10,404 nt of DNA from Wenzhouxiangella sp. GTDB lineage: Bacteria; Pseudomonadota; Gammaproteobacteria; Xanthomonadales; Wenzhouxiangellaceae. Positions 1-6,520 of this stretch are shown piece by piece. Positions within the stretch are counted from its first letter, which is position 1. Each line of letters starts with the position of its first letter. Position numbers and translations under genes: made by a program. Under the pieces are notes generated by a model that was given only the letters and a program-made list of their open reading frames with translations, was not told where the DNA came from and ran no database searches. The stretch covers positions 1 to 10,404 of the forward strand of contig SLJA01000240.1 in NCBI GenBank assembly GCA_007135355.1, read 5' to 3'.

Positions 1-180
1 ACCAGGCAGCGCTGGGAAGGCATCGACGGCAGCAATGAAATGCGTTTCCTGAACCACTCCGCCGATCCCAACGCAGACTGGTGGGGCACCGACCTCTACG
101 CCATCCGCACCATTGCCGAAGGCGAGGAAATCACTTTCGACTATGGCTGGGACTCGGACGAGGACGACGATACTGCCTGA
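1..180 (+). CDS. SET-domain protein (putative protein-lysine methyltransferase), C-terminal part
   Basis: The reading frame is open from the first base and stops with TGA at 178-180, so only the last 59 residues are present and the start lies left of the window. The fragment has the two signature motifs that end a SET domain: RFLNHSADPNA (the NHSxxPN cofactor-binding motif, part of the SET pseudoknot) and GEEITFDYGW (the catalytic-tyrosine motif). SET proteins transfer methyl groups from S-adenosylmethionine to protein lysines. No cysteine-rich post-SET segment follows; the protein ends in an acidic tail, DSDEDDD, just after the domain, as in short stand-alone bacterial SET proteins. The substrate cannot be told from the sequence. 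The family call is firm; the activity is inferred from the motifs. Confidence 0.85.
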   Translation, partial: TRQRWEGIDGSNEMRFLNHSADPNADWWGTDLYAIRTIAEGEEITFDYGWDSDEDDDTA

Positions 181-206
181 GCGCAGGCCACTGATTTCGC
201 GCTACC

Positions 207-225
207 CTAGTGGTCAGAGCACTAG
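207..225. repeat. Small inverted repeat between the SET gene and xth
   Basis: CTAGTG (207-212) and CACTAG (220-225) are perfect 6-bp complements around a 7-base loop. The structure sits 27 bases after the SET-gene stop and 33 bases before xth. No T-run follows on either strand, so it is not a typical intrinsic terminator. It could be a weak transcript-end hairpin, a protein-binding site or chance. Confidence 0.3.
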
Positions 226-258
226 CCGCTCCGAACAATTCCATCTCCGTATCGCATC

Positions 259-1032
259 ATGAAAATCGCCAGCTGGAACGTCAACTCCCTGAAAGTCCGC
301 CTGCCGCATGTGCTGGACTGGCTGGATCATCAGCGCCCGGATGTGCTGGGCCTGCAGGAAACCAAACTGGTCGATGCGAAGTTTCCAGCCGAAGCGTTTC
401 GCGAACTGGGCTACCAAGTCAGCTTCTCCGGCCAGCCGACTTACAACGGGGTGGCCTTGATCTCGACCGGCGCCCAGGCCGACCCGGTCAGCGCCATCCC
501 CGATTTTGAAGACGAACAAAAGCGCGTGATCGCCGCCACCATCGACGGTGTGCGCGTGATCAACCTGTACGTGGTCAACGGCCAGGAAGTCGGCAGCGAC
601 AAATTCGACTACAAGCTCAAGTGGCTCGACGCGGTCACCCGCTGGGTCGAGTCCGAGCTGGAGCAACACGACCAACTGGTCGTGATGGGCGACTTCAATA
701 TCGCGCCGGACGACCGCGATGTTTACGACCCGGAGGCCTGGCACGAAAAGATTCTATGCTCGACGCCCGAGCGTGATGCCCTGGGCCGCCTGCTGAATCT
801 GGGTCTGCACGACAGCTTCCGCCTGTTCGACCAGGCCGAAGGCGTGTTTTCGTGGTGGGACTACCGCGCCGCGATGTTCCGGCGCGGTTTGGGCCTGAGA
901 ATCGACCTGGTGCTGTGTTCGGACGCGCTCAAGGACCGATGCACGACCAGCTATGTCGACAAGGAACCACGGCGGCTGGAGCGGCCGTCCGATCATGCCC
1001 CGGTCGTGGCCGAGTTTTCCCTCGACGCTTAG
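259..1032 (+). CDS. xth: Exodeoxyribonuclease III (AP endonuclease, Xth family)
   Basis: A 257-residue protein of the exonuclease III / AP endonuclease (EEP) fold, near the usual family length of about 255-270. It cleaves DNA at abasic sites and degrades 3' ends during base-excision repair in the cytoplasm. All expected motifs are visible: SWNVNS with N7, LQETK with metal-binding E34, the tyrosine loop YVVNG with Y104 (related proteins usually have YVPNG), GDFNIAP with D145 and N147, WWDYR at 199-203, RIDLVL with D217, and the terminal SDHAPV with D245 and H246. The ATG at 259 starts directly at the conserved KIASWNVNS sequence, so the start is secure although no clear Shine-Dalgarno sequence precedes it. 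The gene ends 12 bases before the stop of the convergent glutaredoxin gene. Confidence 0.95.
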   Translation: MKIASWNVNSLKVRLPHVLDWLDHQRPDVLGLQETKLVDAKFPAEAFRELGYQVSFSGQPTYNGVALISTGAQADPVSAIPDFEDEQKRVIAATIDGVRVINLYVVNGQEVGSDKFDYKLKWLDAVTRWVESELEQHDQLVVMGDFNIAPDDRDVYDPEAWHEKILCSTPERDALGRLLNLGLHDSFRLFDQAEGVFSWWDYRAAMFRRGLGLRIDLVLCSDALKDRCTTSYVDKEPRRLERPSDHAPVVAEFSLDA

Positions 1033-1044
1033 CCCAAGCGACGC

Positions 1045-1947
1045 TTAACCCAGCAGCGCCTGGACGCCGCCTTCCAGGTTATAGACCTCTTTGAAGCCCT
1101 GCTTGCGATAGTGCTCGGCGACCGCCTGGCTGGACACGCCAACCGCACAGATGAACACCAGGGGCCGGTGCGGATCGGCGTCTTTCAGCTCGGCCATCAA
1201 CTCGGCATCCAGCGGGCGGGCAAACTCCAGCGGCTGTCTGGCACGATCAGCCTCGGAGCGGGTATCGATCGCCAGCAGGTGCTCACCGGCGTTCATGCGC
1301 TGCTGCAGCTCGGCCGGGGTCATCTGCTTGACCGGCGGCGGCGCACCGGGCAGGTCCAGCTTCAGGCCTTCACCCTGCACCGTTTCGACCCAGTCGATCT
1401 TCGCGCCCCTGGCGCGCTGGGCCGAGGCCAGGTCCATCAGGATGGTGATACCGGCCGCTTCGGTGGCGATCTCGTGGCCTTGGCGCGGGCCGATATTGAA
1501 ATTGGCGTCCCAGTCGCCGCCAATGCTGAAATGCAGGTGCTGACCCGGATAGGCGTCGAGAAACTCGCGAATCTTGCCGGCCGCCTTGTCGCTGATCTCG
1601 ATTTCCGGTGGGGTACGGTCCGGCTTTTCCAGCCCCAGCATCTCGTGCAGCTCGCCGTCGTTGAACATCTCGGTGACGATGTCGCAGCCGCCGACCAGTT
1701 CGCCGCGGATGTAGAGTTGCGGAATGGTCGGCCAGTTGCCGAACAGCTTGATGCCCTCACGAATGGCCTCGTCTTCGAGCACGTTGAAGGAACCGAAGTT
1801 GCCACCGAGCAGGCTGTCAAGCATGCCGGCGGTCTTGGCCGAGAATCCGCACTGCGGCATTTTCGGCGTGCCCTTCATGTACAGAAACACCTCGTGCGAA
1901 GTGATTTGCTGCTCGATGCGGGACTTCAAGGCAGGGTCTAGCGTCAT
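1045..1947 (-). CDS. Grx4-type monothiol glutaredoxin fused to an A-type-carrier-like domain and a rhodanese domain
   Basis: A 300-residue, three-domain protein. Residues 1-107 are a monothiol glutaredoxin of the GrxD/Grx4 class: MKGTP (K25), the CGFS active site at C33-S36, the WPTIPQLYI cis-proline strand (72-80) and GGCDI (86-90). Such proteins bind a glutathione-ligated [2Fe-2S] cluster and pass it on or sense it. Residues about 115-205 resemble the IscA/HesB fold (ISDKAAGKIREFL, then GAKIDWVETVQGEGLKLDLP) but contain no cysteine, so the usual three cluster ligands are missing. Residues about 208-300 are a rhodanese domain with LLAIDTR and an active-site loop starting at C267 (CAVGVSS), followed by the GFKEVYNLEGG signature. 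The frame stays open upstream to 2061, but ATG at 1947 fits the glutaredoxin N-terminus best. No strong ribosome site is visible. Fe-S or sulfur handling is inferred; the domain calls are firm for domains 1 and 3 and fairly good for domain 2. Confidence 0.9.
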   Translation of the reverse strand: MTLDPALKSRIEQQITSHEVFLYMKGTPKMPQCGFSAKTAGMLDSLLGGNFGSFNVLEDEAIREGIKLFGNWPTIPQLYIRGELVGGCDIVTEMFNDGELHEMLGLEKPDRTPPEIEISDKAAGKIREFLDAYPGQHLHFSIGGDWDANFNIGPRQGHEIATEAAGITILMDLASAQRARGAKIDWVETVQGEGLKLDLPGAPPPVKQMTPAELQQRMNAGEHLLAIDTRSEADRARQPLEFARPLDAELMAELKDADPHRPLVFICAVGVSSQAVAEHYRKQGFKEVYNLEGGVQALLG

Positions 1948-1965
1948 GATGTTGGTCAAATCCGG

Positions 1966-1995
1966 ATTAAAGTGGTCCTGATTCGATATTGTCGG
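1966..1995 (-). promoter_or_regulatory. Possible promoter of the glutaredoxin-fusion gene
   Basis: Reading the minus strand, CCGACA (1995-1990, 4 of 6 matches to TTGACA) and TTTAAT (1971-1966, 5 of 6 to TATAAT) are separated by 18 bases. A transcript would begin near 1959 and leave a leader of about 12 bases before the ATG at 1947. A perfect 10-bp palindrome, AATCCGGATT (1959-1968), overlaps the -10 box and predicted start point and could be an operator. I looked for an IscR-like site and could not make a convincing match. Confidence 0.4.
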
Positions 1996-2078
1996 GATTT
2001 CGGTCCTGATATTCAAGCACGCTCGCCCCGGATCACCCGCCAATCCACCCGGCTGCCCCATCCGAGCCGGAAATTCGC

Positions 2079-2084
2079 TATGCT
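2079..2084 (+). promoter_or_regulatory. Possible -10 element giving a leaderless alaA transcript
   Basis: TATGCT matches TATAAT at 4 of 6 positions and ends seven bases before the A of the alaA ATG at 2091. Transcription would therefore start on, or next to, the initiation codon, which would explain the absence of a Shine-Dalgarno sequence. No good -35 box lies 16-18 bases upstream, so the call is weak. The same bases contain a three-codon reading frame, ATG CTT CGT TAA (2080-2091), whose stop overlaps the alaA start. Confidence 0.25.
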
Positions 2085-2090
2085 TCGTTA

Positions 2091-3341
2091 ATGTTCCAGT
2101 CCTTCAAGCCAGCCAGCCGCATCGACGAAGTGCGCTATGAAATCCGCGGCGCGCTGGCTCGTCGCGCGCGCGAGCTGGAGCAGGAAGGCAACGACATCCT
2201 GCACTTGAACATTGGCAACCCCGGCGCCTTTGGCCTGCGCACGCCCGAGACCATGCGCCGGGCTGTGGTCAGAAACCTGAAGTACAGCGAGCCCTACGGG
2301 CCGCAGACCGGGATTTTCCCGGCGCGCGAGGCGGTTGCCATGCAGTTCCAGTCCCGTGGGCTGACCGAAACCCGCTTCGATCAGGTCATGATCGGCAACG
2401 GCGTCTCGGAGCTGGTCGACCTGGTGCTGCGCTCGCTGCTGGAGCCGGGCGACGAAGTGCTCATTCCCGCCCCGGACTATCCTCTGTGGACGGCGGCGGT
2501 GGTCTTGAACGGCGGCAAGGCCATGCATTATCCCTGTCCAGCCGACCAGCACTTCTGGCCCGATGTCGAGGCCATCCGCGCGATGATCACGCCGAAAACC
2601 CGGGCCTTGGTGGTCATCAACCCCAACAACCCGACCGGTGCGGTGTATCCCGAGTCCGTGCTGCAGGCGCTGGCCGACCTGGCGGCCGAACACGACCTGA
2701 TCCTGTTCAGCGACGAGATCTACGACGCCATCTGCTACGACGAGGCACGCTTTGTGCCCATGGCCACACTGGCGTCGGAAACCCTGTGCGTCAGCTTTGG
2801 TGGCCTGTCCAAGGTCTATCGGGCCTGCGGCTGGCGTGTCGGCTGGGCCGTGTTTACCGGCGCGTTGGAGCGCGCCGAAGACTATCGCCTGGCGGTGGAA
2901 AAACTGGCTGCTTTGAGACTGTCGGCCAATGTGCCCGGCCAATGGGCGGTGCAAACCGCGCTGGGCGGCTACCAGTCCATCGCCGACCTGGTCGCTCCCG
3001 GCGGGCGGCTGCATGAGTCCCGACAGGCGGTCATCGAGGCCTGCGAGAAAAGCCGTTTCCTTGACCTGGTCGTTCCCATGGGCGCGCTGTATGCCTTCCC
3101 TGCGGTCAAGCCCGAAGCGCTCGCGGATTTCGACGACCACCGCTTCGCCGCCGAACTGCTGGAACAGAAGCACATCCTGATTGTGCCCGGTTCGAGCTTC
3201 AACATCCGCGACCGCCATCACTTCCGCTTGACCCTGTTGCCGGAAGCTGAAGAGTTGGCCCTGGCTTTCGAGCGCATTGAAGATTTGCTCGAGGAGCTGG
3301 CCGAAGAACCCGAACGAGTCCGCATCGCAAAATCCGCATGA
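2091..3341 (+). CDS. alaA: Alanine-synthesizing pyridoxal-phosphate aminotransferase (AlaA type)
   Basis: A 416-residue class I/II aminotransferase that closely follows the AlaA family (glutamate-pyruvate aminotransferase, which makes alanine from pyruvate in the cytosol). Diagnostic blocks are LNIGNPGAFG near residue 40, IGNGVSELV, PAPDYPLWTAAV, INPNNPTGAVY (N contacting the cofactor), SDEIYDAICYD (cofactor-ring aspartate and tyrosine), GLSKVYRACGWRVGW with the Schiff-base lysine at K241, and SANVPGQWAVQTALGGYQS. The C-terminal arginine segment DHFRLTLLP is replaced by HHFRLTLLP, with the substrate-carboxylate arginine kept. The acidic C-terminal tail is slightly longer than in E. coli AlaA. 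The ATG at 2091 puts the conserved KPASRIDEVRYEIRG at the N-terminus. Its stop overlaps the next start by four bases (ATGA), indicating translational coupling to prlC. Confidence 0.93.
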   Translation: MFQSFKPASRIDEVRYEIRGALARRARELEQEGNDILHLNIGNPGAFGLRTPETMRRAVVRNLKYSEPYGPQTGIFPAREAVAMQFQSRGLTETRFDQVMIGNGVSELVDLVLRSLLEPGDEVLIPAPDYPLWTAAVVLNGGKAMHYPCPADQHFWPDVEAIRAMITPKTRALVVINPNNPTGAVYPESVLQALADLAAEHDLILFSDEIYDAICYDEARFVPMATLASETLCVSFGGLSKVYRACGWRVGWAVFTGALERAEDYRLAVEKLAALRLSANVPGQWAVQTALGGYQSIADLVAPGGRLHESRQAVIEACEKSRFLDLVVPMGALYAFPAVKPEALADFDDHRFAAELLEQKHILIVPGSSFNIRDRHHFRLTLLPEAEELALAFERIEDLLEELAEEPERVRIAKSA

Positions 3342-5380
3342 GCATGAGCCCAGGCACGACCAACCCGCTACTGGCAGCGGGCTTGCCCCGTTTTGAAGCC
3401 ATTCGGCCCGAACACGCCCTGCCCGCCATTGAGCATCTGTTGAGCGAGTACCGCCAATTGCTGGCCGAGATCGCCGCCGGTGGCCAGACGCACGATTACG
3501 CCGGCATCGTGGAAGCCGAAACCCTGATCGATAACGCGCTGGCCGCGAGTTGGTCCTCGATCTCGCATCTGCACAGCGTGTGCAACACACCGGAATGGCG
3601 CGAAGTCTACAAGGCCTGCCTGGAACCGCTGACCCGCTTCCACACCGAGCGCGGCCAGAACCAGGCCTTGTTCCAGGCCTACCAGTCCCTGGCCGAGCGG
3701 CCTGACCTGGCGCGGCAGTCGGCCGCGCTGCGGGCGACCATCGAGCACGAACTGCTGGATTTCCGCTTGAGCGGCGTGGCATTGCCCGAACCCGAGCGGG
3801 CGCGCTTTGCCGAAATCAATCTGCGCCTGTCCGAGCTGGGCAACCAGTTCGGCAACCATGTGCTCGACGCCACCGAAGCCTACACCGAGCACTTTGAATC
3901 CGCCCAAGACCTGGCCGGACTGCCGCAAAGCGAGCTTGACTTGCTGGCCGGGATGGCCGAGCAGACCGACAAGACCGGCTGGCTGGCGAACTTGAGCTAT
4001 CCCGCCTACCGCGCCATCATCACCTACGCCGACGATCGCGCCTTGCGCGAGCGCTTTCACCGCGCCTATGTCACCCGCGCCGCCGAAGTCGGGCCGCGGG
4101 GCGGGCAGTTCGACAACTCTGCGCTGGTTTCCGAAATTCTCGCGCTGCGCCACGAGCAGGCCCAACTGCTGGGCTATGCCAGCCACGCCGAGCTGCGCCT
4201 GGCCAAGCGCATGGCCGACAGCCCGGCTGCGGTCGAGGGTTTTCTGCTTGACCTGGCCGCCAAGGCCCGGACCCAGGCCGAGAGCCAGCTCCAGACCCTG
4301 AACCAGTTTGCCGCCGAACTCGGCGCTGACACGCCGCTGGCGCCCTGGGACCTGGCCTACTACACCGAAAAACTGCGCGAGAAAACGCTGGGTATCAACG
4401 AGGAAAAGCTCAAGCCCTGGTTCGAGCTCAGCCGAGTGCTGGATGGAATGTTCCTGGTTGCGCGCGAACTGTTCGGCCTCAAATTCGAGGCTGACGACAG
4501 CGTCGAGACCTGGCACCCGGACGTGCGCTACTTCCGCGTGCTGAATGCCGAGGCCGAAGCCGTGGCCGGCATGTACCTGGACCTCTATGCCCGCGCGCGC
4601 AAGTCCGGCGGAGCCTGGATGGATGTGTGTCGCTCGCGCCTGGTCATTGGCGATCAACGCCAGCAGCCGGTGGCCTACTTCACCTGCAACTTCGCCCCGC
4701 CCTCCGGCGACCAGCCCAGCCTGCTGACCCACGACGACGTGGTCACGATGTTCCACGAGTTCGGCCATTGCCTGCATCACCTGCTGACCCGTATCGATCT
4801 GCCCGGCGTGGGCGGCATCAGCGGCGTGGAATGGGATGCGGTCGAGCTGCCCAGCCAGCTGCTGGAAGGGTGGGCCTGGGATGAACACAGCCTCGATCGC
4901 TATGCGCGCCATGTCGAGACCAACGAGCCGCTGCCGCGCGAGTGGCTGAAAGCGCTTAAAAGCGACCGCCAGTTCCAGGGGGCGCTGGCCCTGCTGCGCC
5001 AGATCGAATTCGCCCTGACCGACCTGCGCCTGCACAGCGGGCCGGATCGCGATCCGCTGGTCGTGATGCGCCAGGTCCACGAAGAAATCGCGGTCACACC
5101 CATGATCGACGACAACCGCTACCTGATGAGCTTCTCGCACCTGTTCGACGGCGGCTATGCGGCCGGCTACTACAGCTACCTGTGGGCCGAACGCCTGGCC
5201 CGCGATGCCTTTCATGTGTTCGAAAGCGAAGGCCTGTTCAACCGCGAAGCCGGCGAGCGTCTGGCGCGCGAGATCCTGTCGGTCGGCTCCAGCCGCCCGA
5301 TGGCCGAATCCTGGCAGGCCTTCCGCGGCCGCGAGGCGCGCCTGGAGCCGTTGCTGGACGCCTACGGCATCGCGGCGTGA
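3338..5380 (+). CDS. prlC: Oligopeptidase A (M3 family zinc metallopeptidase)
   Basis: At 680 residues it equals the length of E. coli PrlC/OpdA. This cytoplasmic zinc enzyme degrades short peptides, including cleaved signal peptides and products of larger proteases. The zinc site is visible as HEFGH (H473, E474, H477), with the third ligand E503 in VEWDAVELPSQLLEGW. The M3 substrate-closing loop region SHLFDGGYAAGYYSYLWAE follows at about residue 597. The N-terminus NPLLAAGLPRFEAIRPEHALPAIEHLL matches the family. ATG at 3338 overlaps the alaA stop by four bases; ATG at 3344 is an alternative that removes two residues. The gene ends in a GTGA overlap with dgkA. No key residue is missing, and base use resembles that of its neighbours. 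Confidence 0.95.
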   Translation: MSMSPGTTNPLLAAGLPRFEAIRPEHALPAIEHLLSEYRQLLAEIAAGGQTHDYAGIVEAETLIDNALAASWSSISHLHSVCNTPEWREVYKACLEPLTRFHTERGQNQALFQAYQSLAERPDLARQSAALRATIEHELLDFRLSGVALPEPERARFAEINLRLSELGNQFGNHVLDATEAYTEHFESAQDLAGLPQSELDLLAGMAEQTDKTGWLANLSYPAYRAIITYADDRALRERFHRAYVTRAAEVGPRGGQFDNSALVSEILALRHEQAQLLGYASHAELRLAKRMADSPAAVEGFLLDLAAKARTQAESQLQTLNQFAAELGADTPLAPWDLAYYTEKLREKTLGINEEKLKPWFELSRVLDGMFLVARELFGLKFEADDSVETWHPDVRYFRVLNAEAEAVAGMYLDLYARARKSGGAWMDVCRSRLVIGDQRQQPVAYFTCNFAPPSGDQPSLLTHDDVVTMFHEFGHCLHHLLTRIDLPGVGGISGVEWDAVELPSQLLEGWAWDEHSLDRYARHVETNEPLPREWLKALKSDRQFQGALALLRQIEFALTDLRLHSGPDRDPLVVMRQVHEEIAVTPMIDDNRYLMSFSHLFDGGYAAGYYSYLWAERLARDAFHVFESEGLFNREAGERLAREILSVGSSRPMAESWQAFRGREARLEPLLDAYGIAA

Positions 5381-5754
5381 ACAAGCCGGGCACCCCGCGC
5401 AACGAATTCAAGCGCTGGGTTTTTGCCACCCGCAACTCGCTGGCGGGCTACCGCGTCGTGTTCCGCGAGGAGGCCGCTTTTCGGGCTCAGGTGATTGCGC
5501 TGATCGCCCTGGTGCCGCTGGCCGCGTGGCTGGCCGAGAGCTGGACTCAGTTCGCCTTGCTGGTCGGCGTATGGATTCTGGTGCTGGCCGGTGAACTGGT
5601 CAATTCAGCCATCGAGGCCATCGTCGACCGCATCGGACCCAACCACCATCCGTTGTCGGGCAAGGCCAAGGACGCAGGTTCTGCCCTGACCCTGACCTTG
5701 ATGCTGCTGGCGGCGCTGGTGTGGATTTCGGTGCTGCTGGATCGATGGGGATGA
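5377..5754 (+). CDS. dgkA: Diacylglycerol kinase (DgkA)
   Basis: A 125-residue small integral-membrane kinase that phosphorylates diacylglycerol to phosphatidic acid with ATP, recycling lipid released during membrane-derived glucan or LPS modification. It has the family layout: an amphipathic N-terminus with the EEAAFRAQ motif (E32), then three hydrophobic segments at about 37-53, 57-75 and 102-121. The catalytic block AGELVNSAIEAIVDRIG (E73, N76, E80, D84) precedes the cytosolic motif LSGKAKDAGSA (K98, D99). I chose the GTG at 5377, overlapping the prlC stop as GTGA, because it gives the usual length of about 120-125 residues and the stop-start overlap indicates coupled translation. The open frame continues upstream inside prlC (to 5182), but that part is out-of-frame prlC sequence. 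Confidence 0.94.
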   Translation: MNKPGTPRNEFKRWVFATRNSLAGYRVVFREEAAFRAQVIALIALVPLAAWLAESWTQFALLVGVWILVLAGELVNSAIEAIVDRIGPNHHPLSGKAKDAGSALTLTLMLLAALVWISVLLDRWG

Positions 5755-5781
5755 GATCATCGTCGAGTCAGTCGACCAACC

Positions 5782-5830
5782 TCCAGACTCCTCCGCGTCG
5801 TGCTAATATCCAGCTAGACAGTCTGGACAG
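5782..5830 (+). promoter_or_regulatory. Promoter and predicted operator of the toxin-antitoxin operon
   Basis: An extended -10 element, TGC-TAATAT (5801-5809), matches TGN plus 5 of 6 of TATAAT; the -35 region is weak, as extended -10 promoters allow. It is flanked by a perfect 8-bp inverted repeat, TCCAGACT (5782-5789) and AGTCTGGA (5820-5827), with 38 bases between arm centres. The right arm overlaps AGAC-A-GTCT (5816-5824) and a direct repeat, CTAGACAG/CTGGACAG (5814-5821 and 5823-5830). Transcription would start near 5816, about 23 bases before the antitoxin ATG. Antitoxins of the Phd type repress their own promoters through such palindromes, so autoregulation is inferred. Confidence 0.55.
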
Positions 5831-5838
5831 ATCAGCCC

Positions 5839-6087
5839 ATGAGTTGGCAATTGCAGGAAGCGAAAAACCGGCTGAGTGAAGTGATCAAGGCGGCGGCGAC
5901 CAAGGGCCCGCAGATCATCACGGTGCGGGGAAAGGAGACCGCCGTGGTCCTCTCCGAGCGCGAGTATCGGGCCCTGTGCGGCGTTCGCGAGCCGCTGGGC
6001 ACCTATCTCTACCGCACCGCACCGACCGGCATTGAGCCAGAGCTGTTCGAGCGCCGAGATGATGCTGGCAGGGACGAGTTCGCGTGA
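5839..6087 (+). CDS. Antitoxin of the Phd/YefM family
   Basis: An 82-residue protein. The N-terminal part, WQLQEAKNRLSEVIKAAATKGPQIITVRGKETAVVLSEREYRAL (residues about 3-46), is the Phd/YefM fold, which dimerizes and binds operator DNA. The C-terminal part, about residues 50-82, is polar and would fold over the toxin to inhibit it. In this family the protein neutralizes the partner toxin and represses the operon. It starts at ATG 5839 with only a poor ribosome site (GGA at 5825-5827) and ends in a GTGA overlap with the toxin gene, so the toxin is translated after the antitoxin. It is transcribed from its own promoter immediately upstream. Confidence 0.88.
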   Translation: MSWQLQEAKNRLSEVIKAAATKGPQIITVRGKETAVVLSEREYRALCGVREPLGTYLYRTAPTGIEPELFERRDDAGRDEFA

Positions 6088-6512
6088 GCTTTCTGCTCGA
6101 TACTTGTGTGGTCACCGAGTGTCTGAAGTCGAAGCCCGAGCCGGCGGTGCAGGCCTGGTTGGATCAAAATGACTCGACAGCGACATTCTTGAGCGTGCTG
6201 GTGATCGGCGAGATCCGCCAGGGCATTGCCCGCATCGCCGGGACGCCAAAGGCCGCTGAGCTGGAGAGCTGGTTGGAACAGATTCTCCTGCCACGGTTCG
6301 ACCGGCGCGTTCTGGCCATCGATGAGTCCGTGGCACGGCGTTGGGGCGAGATACGCGGCAAGGCCATGGCGCATGGGCGCACCCCACCGGTGATTGACAG
6401 TCTGCTGGCAGCAACCGCGATGGAACATCGCCTGAGCGTCGTGACTCGCAATATCCAGGATTTCGAAAGACTCGGGGTTGACACAATCAACCCCTGGCAG
6501 TTCCGCCCGTAA
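6084..6512 (+). CDS. PIN-domain RNase toxin (VapC/FitB type)
   Basis: A 142-residue PIN-domain protein; VapC toxins are magnesium-dependent RNases that cut tRNA, rRNA or other RNA and arrest growth when not held by the antitoxin. The acidic active site is complete: D6 in FLLDTCVVTE, E43 in VIGEIRQGI, D105 in PPVIDSLLAATA, and N123/D126 in VVTRNIQDFERLGV. The pattern GEIRQGIARIAGTPKAAELESWL and the C-terminal DTINPW are typical of the FitB-like branch, which pairs with Phd-type antitoxins. The start is the GTG at 6084, overlapping the antitoxin stop (GTGA). It ends 8 bases from the convergent exported-protein gene. The RNA target cannot be predicted from sequence. Confidence 0.9.
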   Translation: MSFLLDTCVVTECLKSKPEPAVQAWLDQNDSTATFLSVLVIGEIRQGIARIAGTPKAAELESWLEQILLPRFDRRVLAIDESVARRWGEIRGKAMAHGRTPPVIDSLLAATAMEHRLSVVTRNIQDFERLGVDTINPWQFRP

Positions 6513-6520
6513 GCCCGCCT

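Noticed and set aside
1023..1046. Duplicated GACGCTTA and the small AAGCG-A-CGCTT palindrome between convergent xth and the glutaredoxin gene
   Set aside because: Too short for a credible bidirectional terminator and lacks T-runs; probably chance.
1111..1941. A 276-residue plus-strand open frame opposite the glutaredoxin fusion
   Set aside because: The minus-strand frame has three domain signatures; the plus-strand frame has none.
1948..2090. An IscR-type Fe-S regulator site in the divergent region between the glutaredoxin fusion and alaA
   Set aside because: I found only the palindrome AATCCGGATT and no convincing match to either IscR motif class.
2088..3782. A 564-residue minus-strand open frame opposite alaA and the start of prlC
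   Set aside because: Spans two well-supported genes on the other strand and has no recognisable domain; typical of GC-rich sequence.
3368..5215. A 615-residue minus-strand open frame opposite prlC
   Set aside because: Shadow of the M3 peptidase gene, whose catalytic motifs are intact; the opposite translation is Gln/Gly/Val-rich with no motif.
5762..5776. GTCGA/TCGAC inverted repeat after dgkA as a terminator
   Set aside because: Only a 5-bp stem and no T-run.
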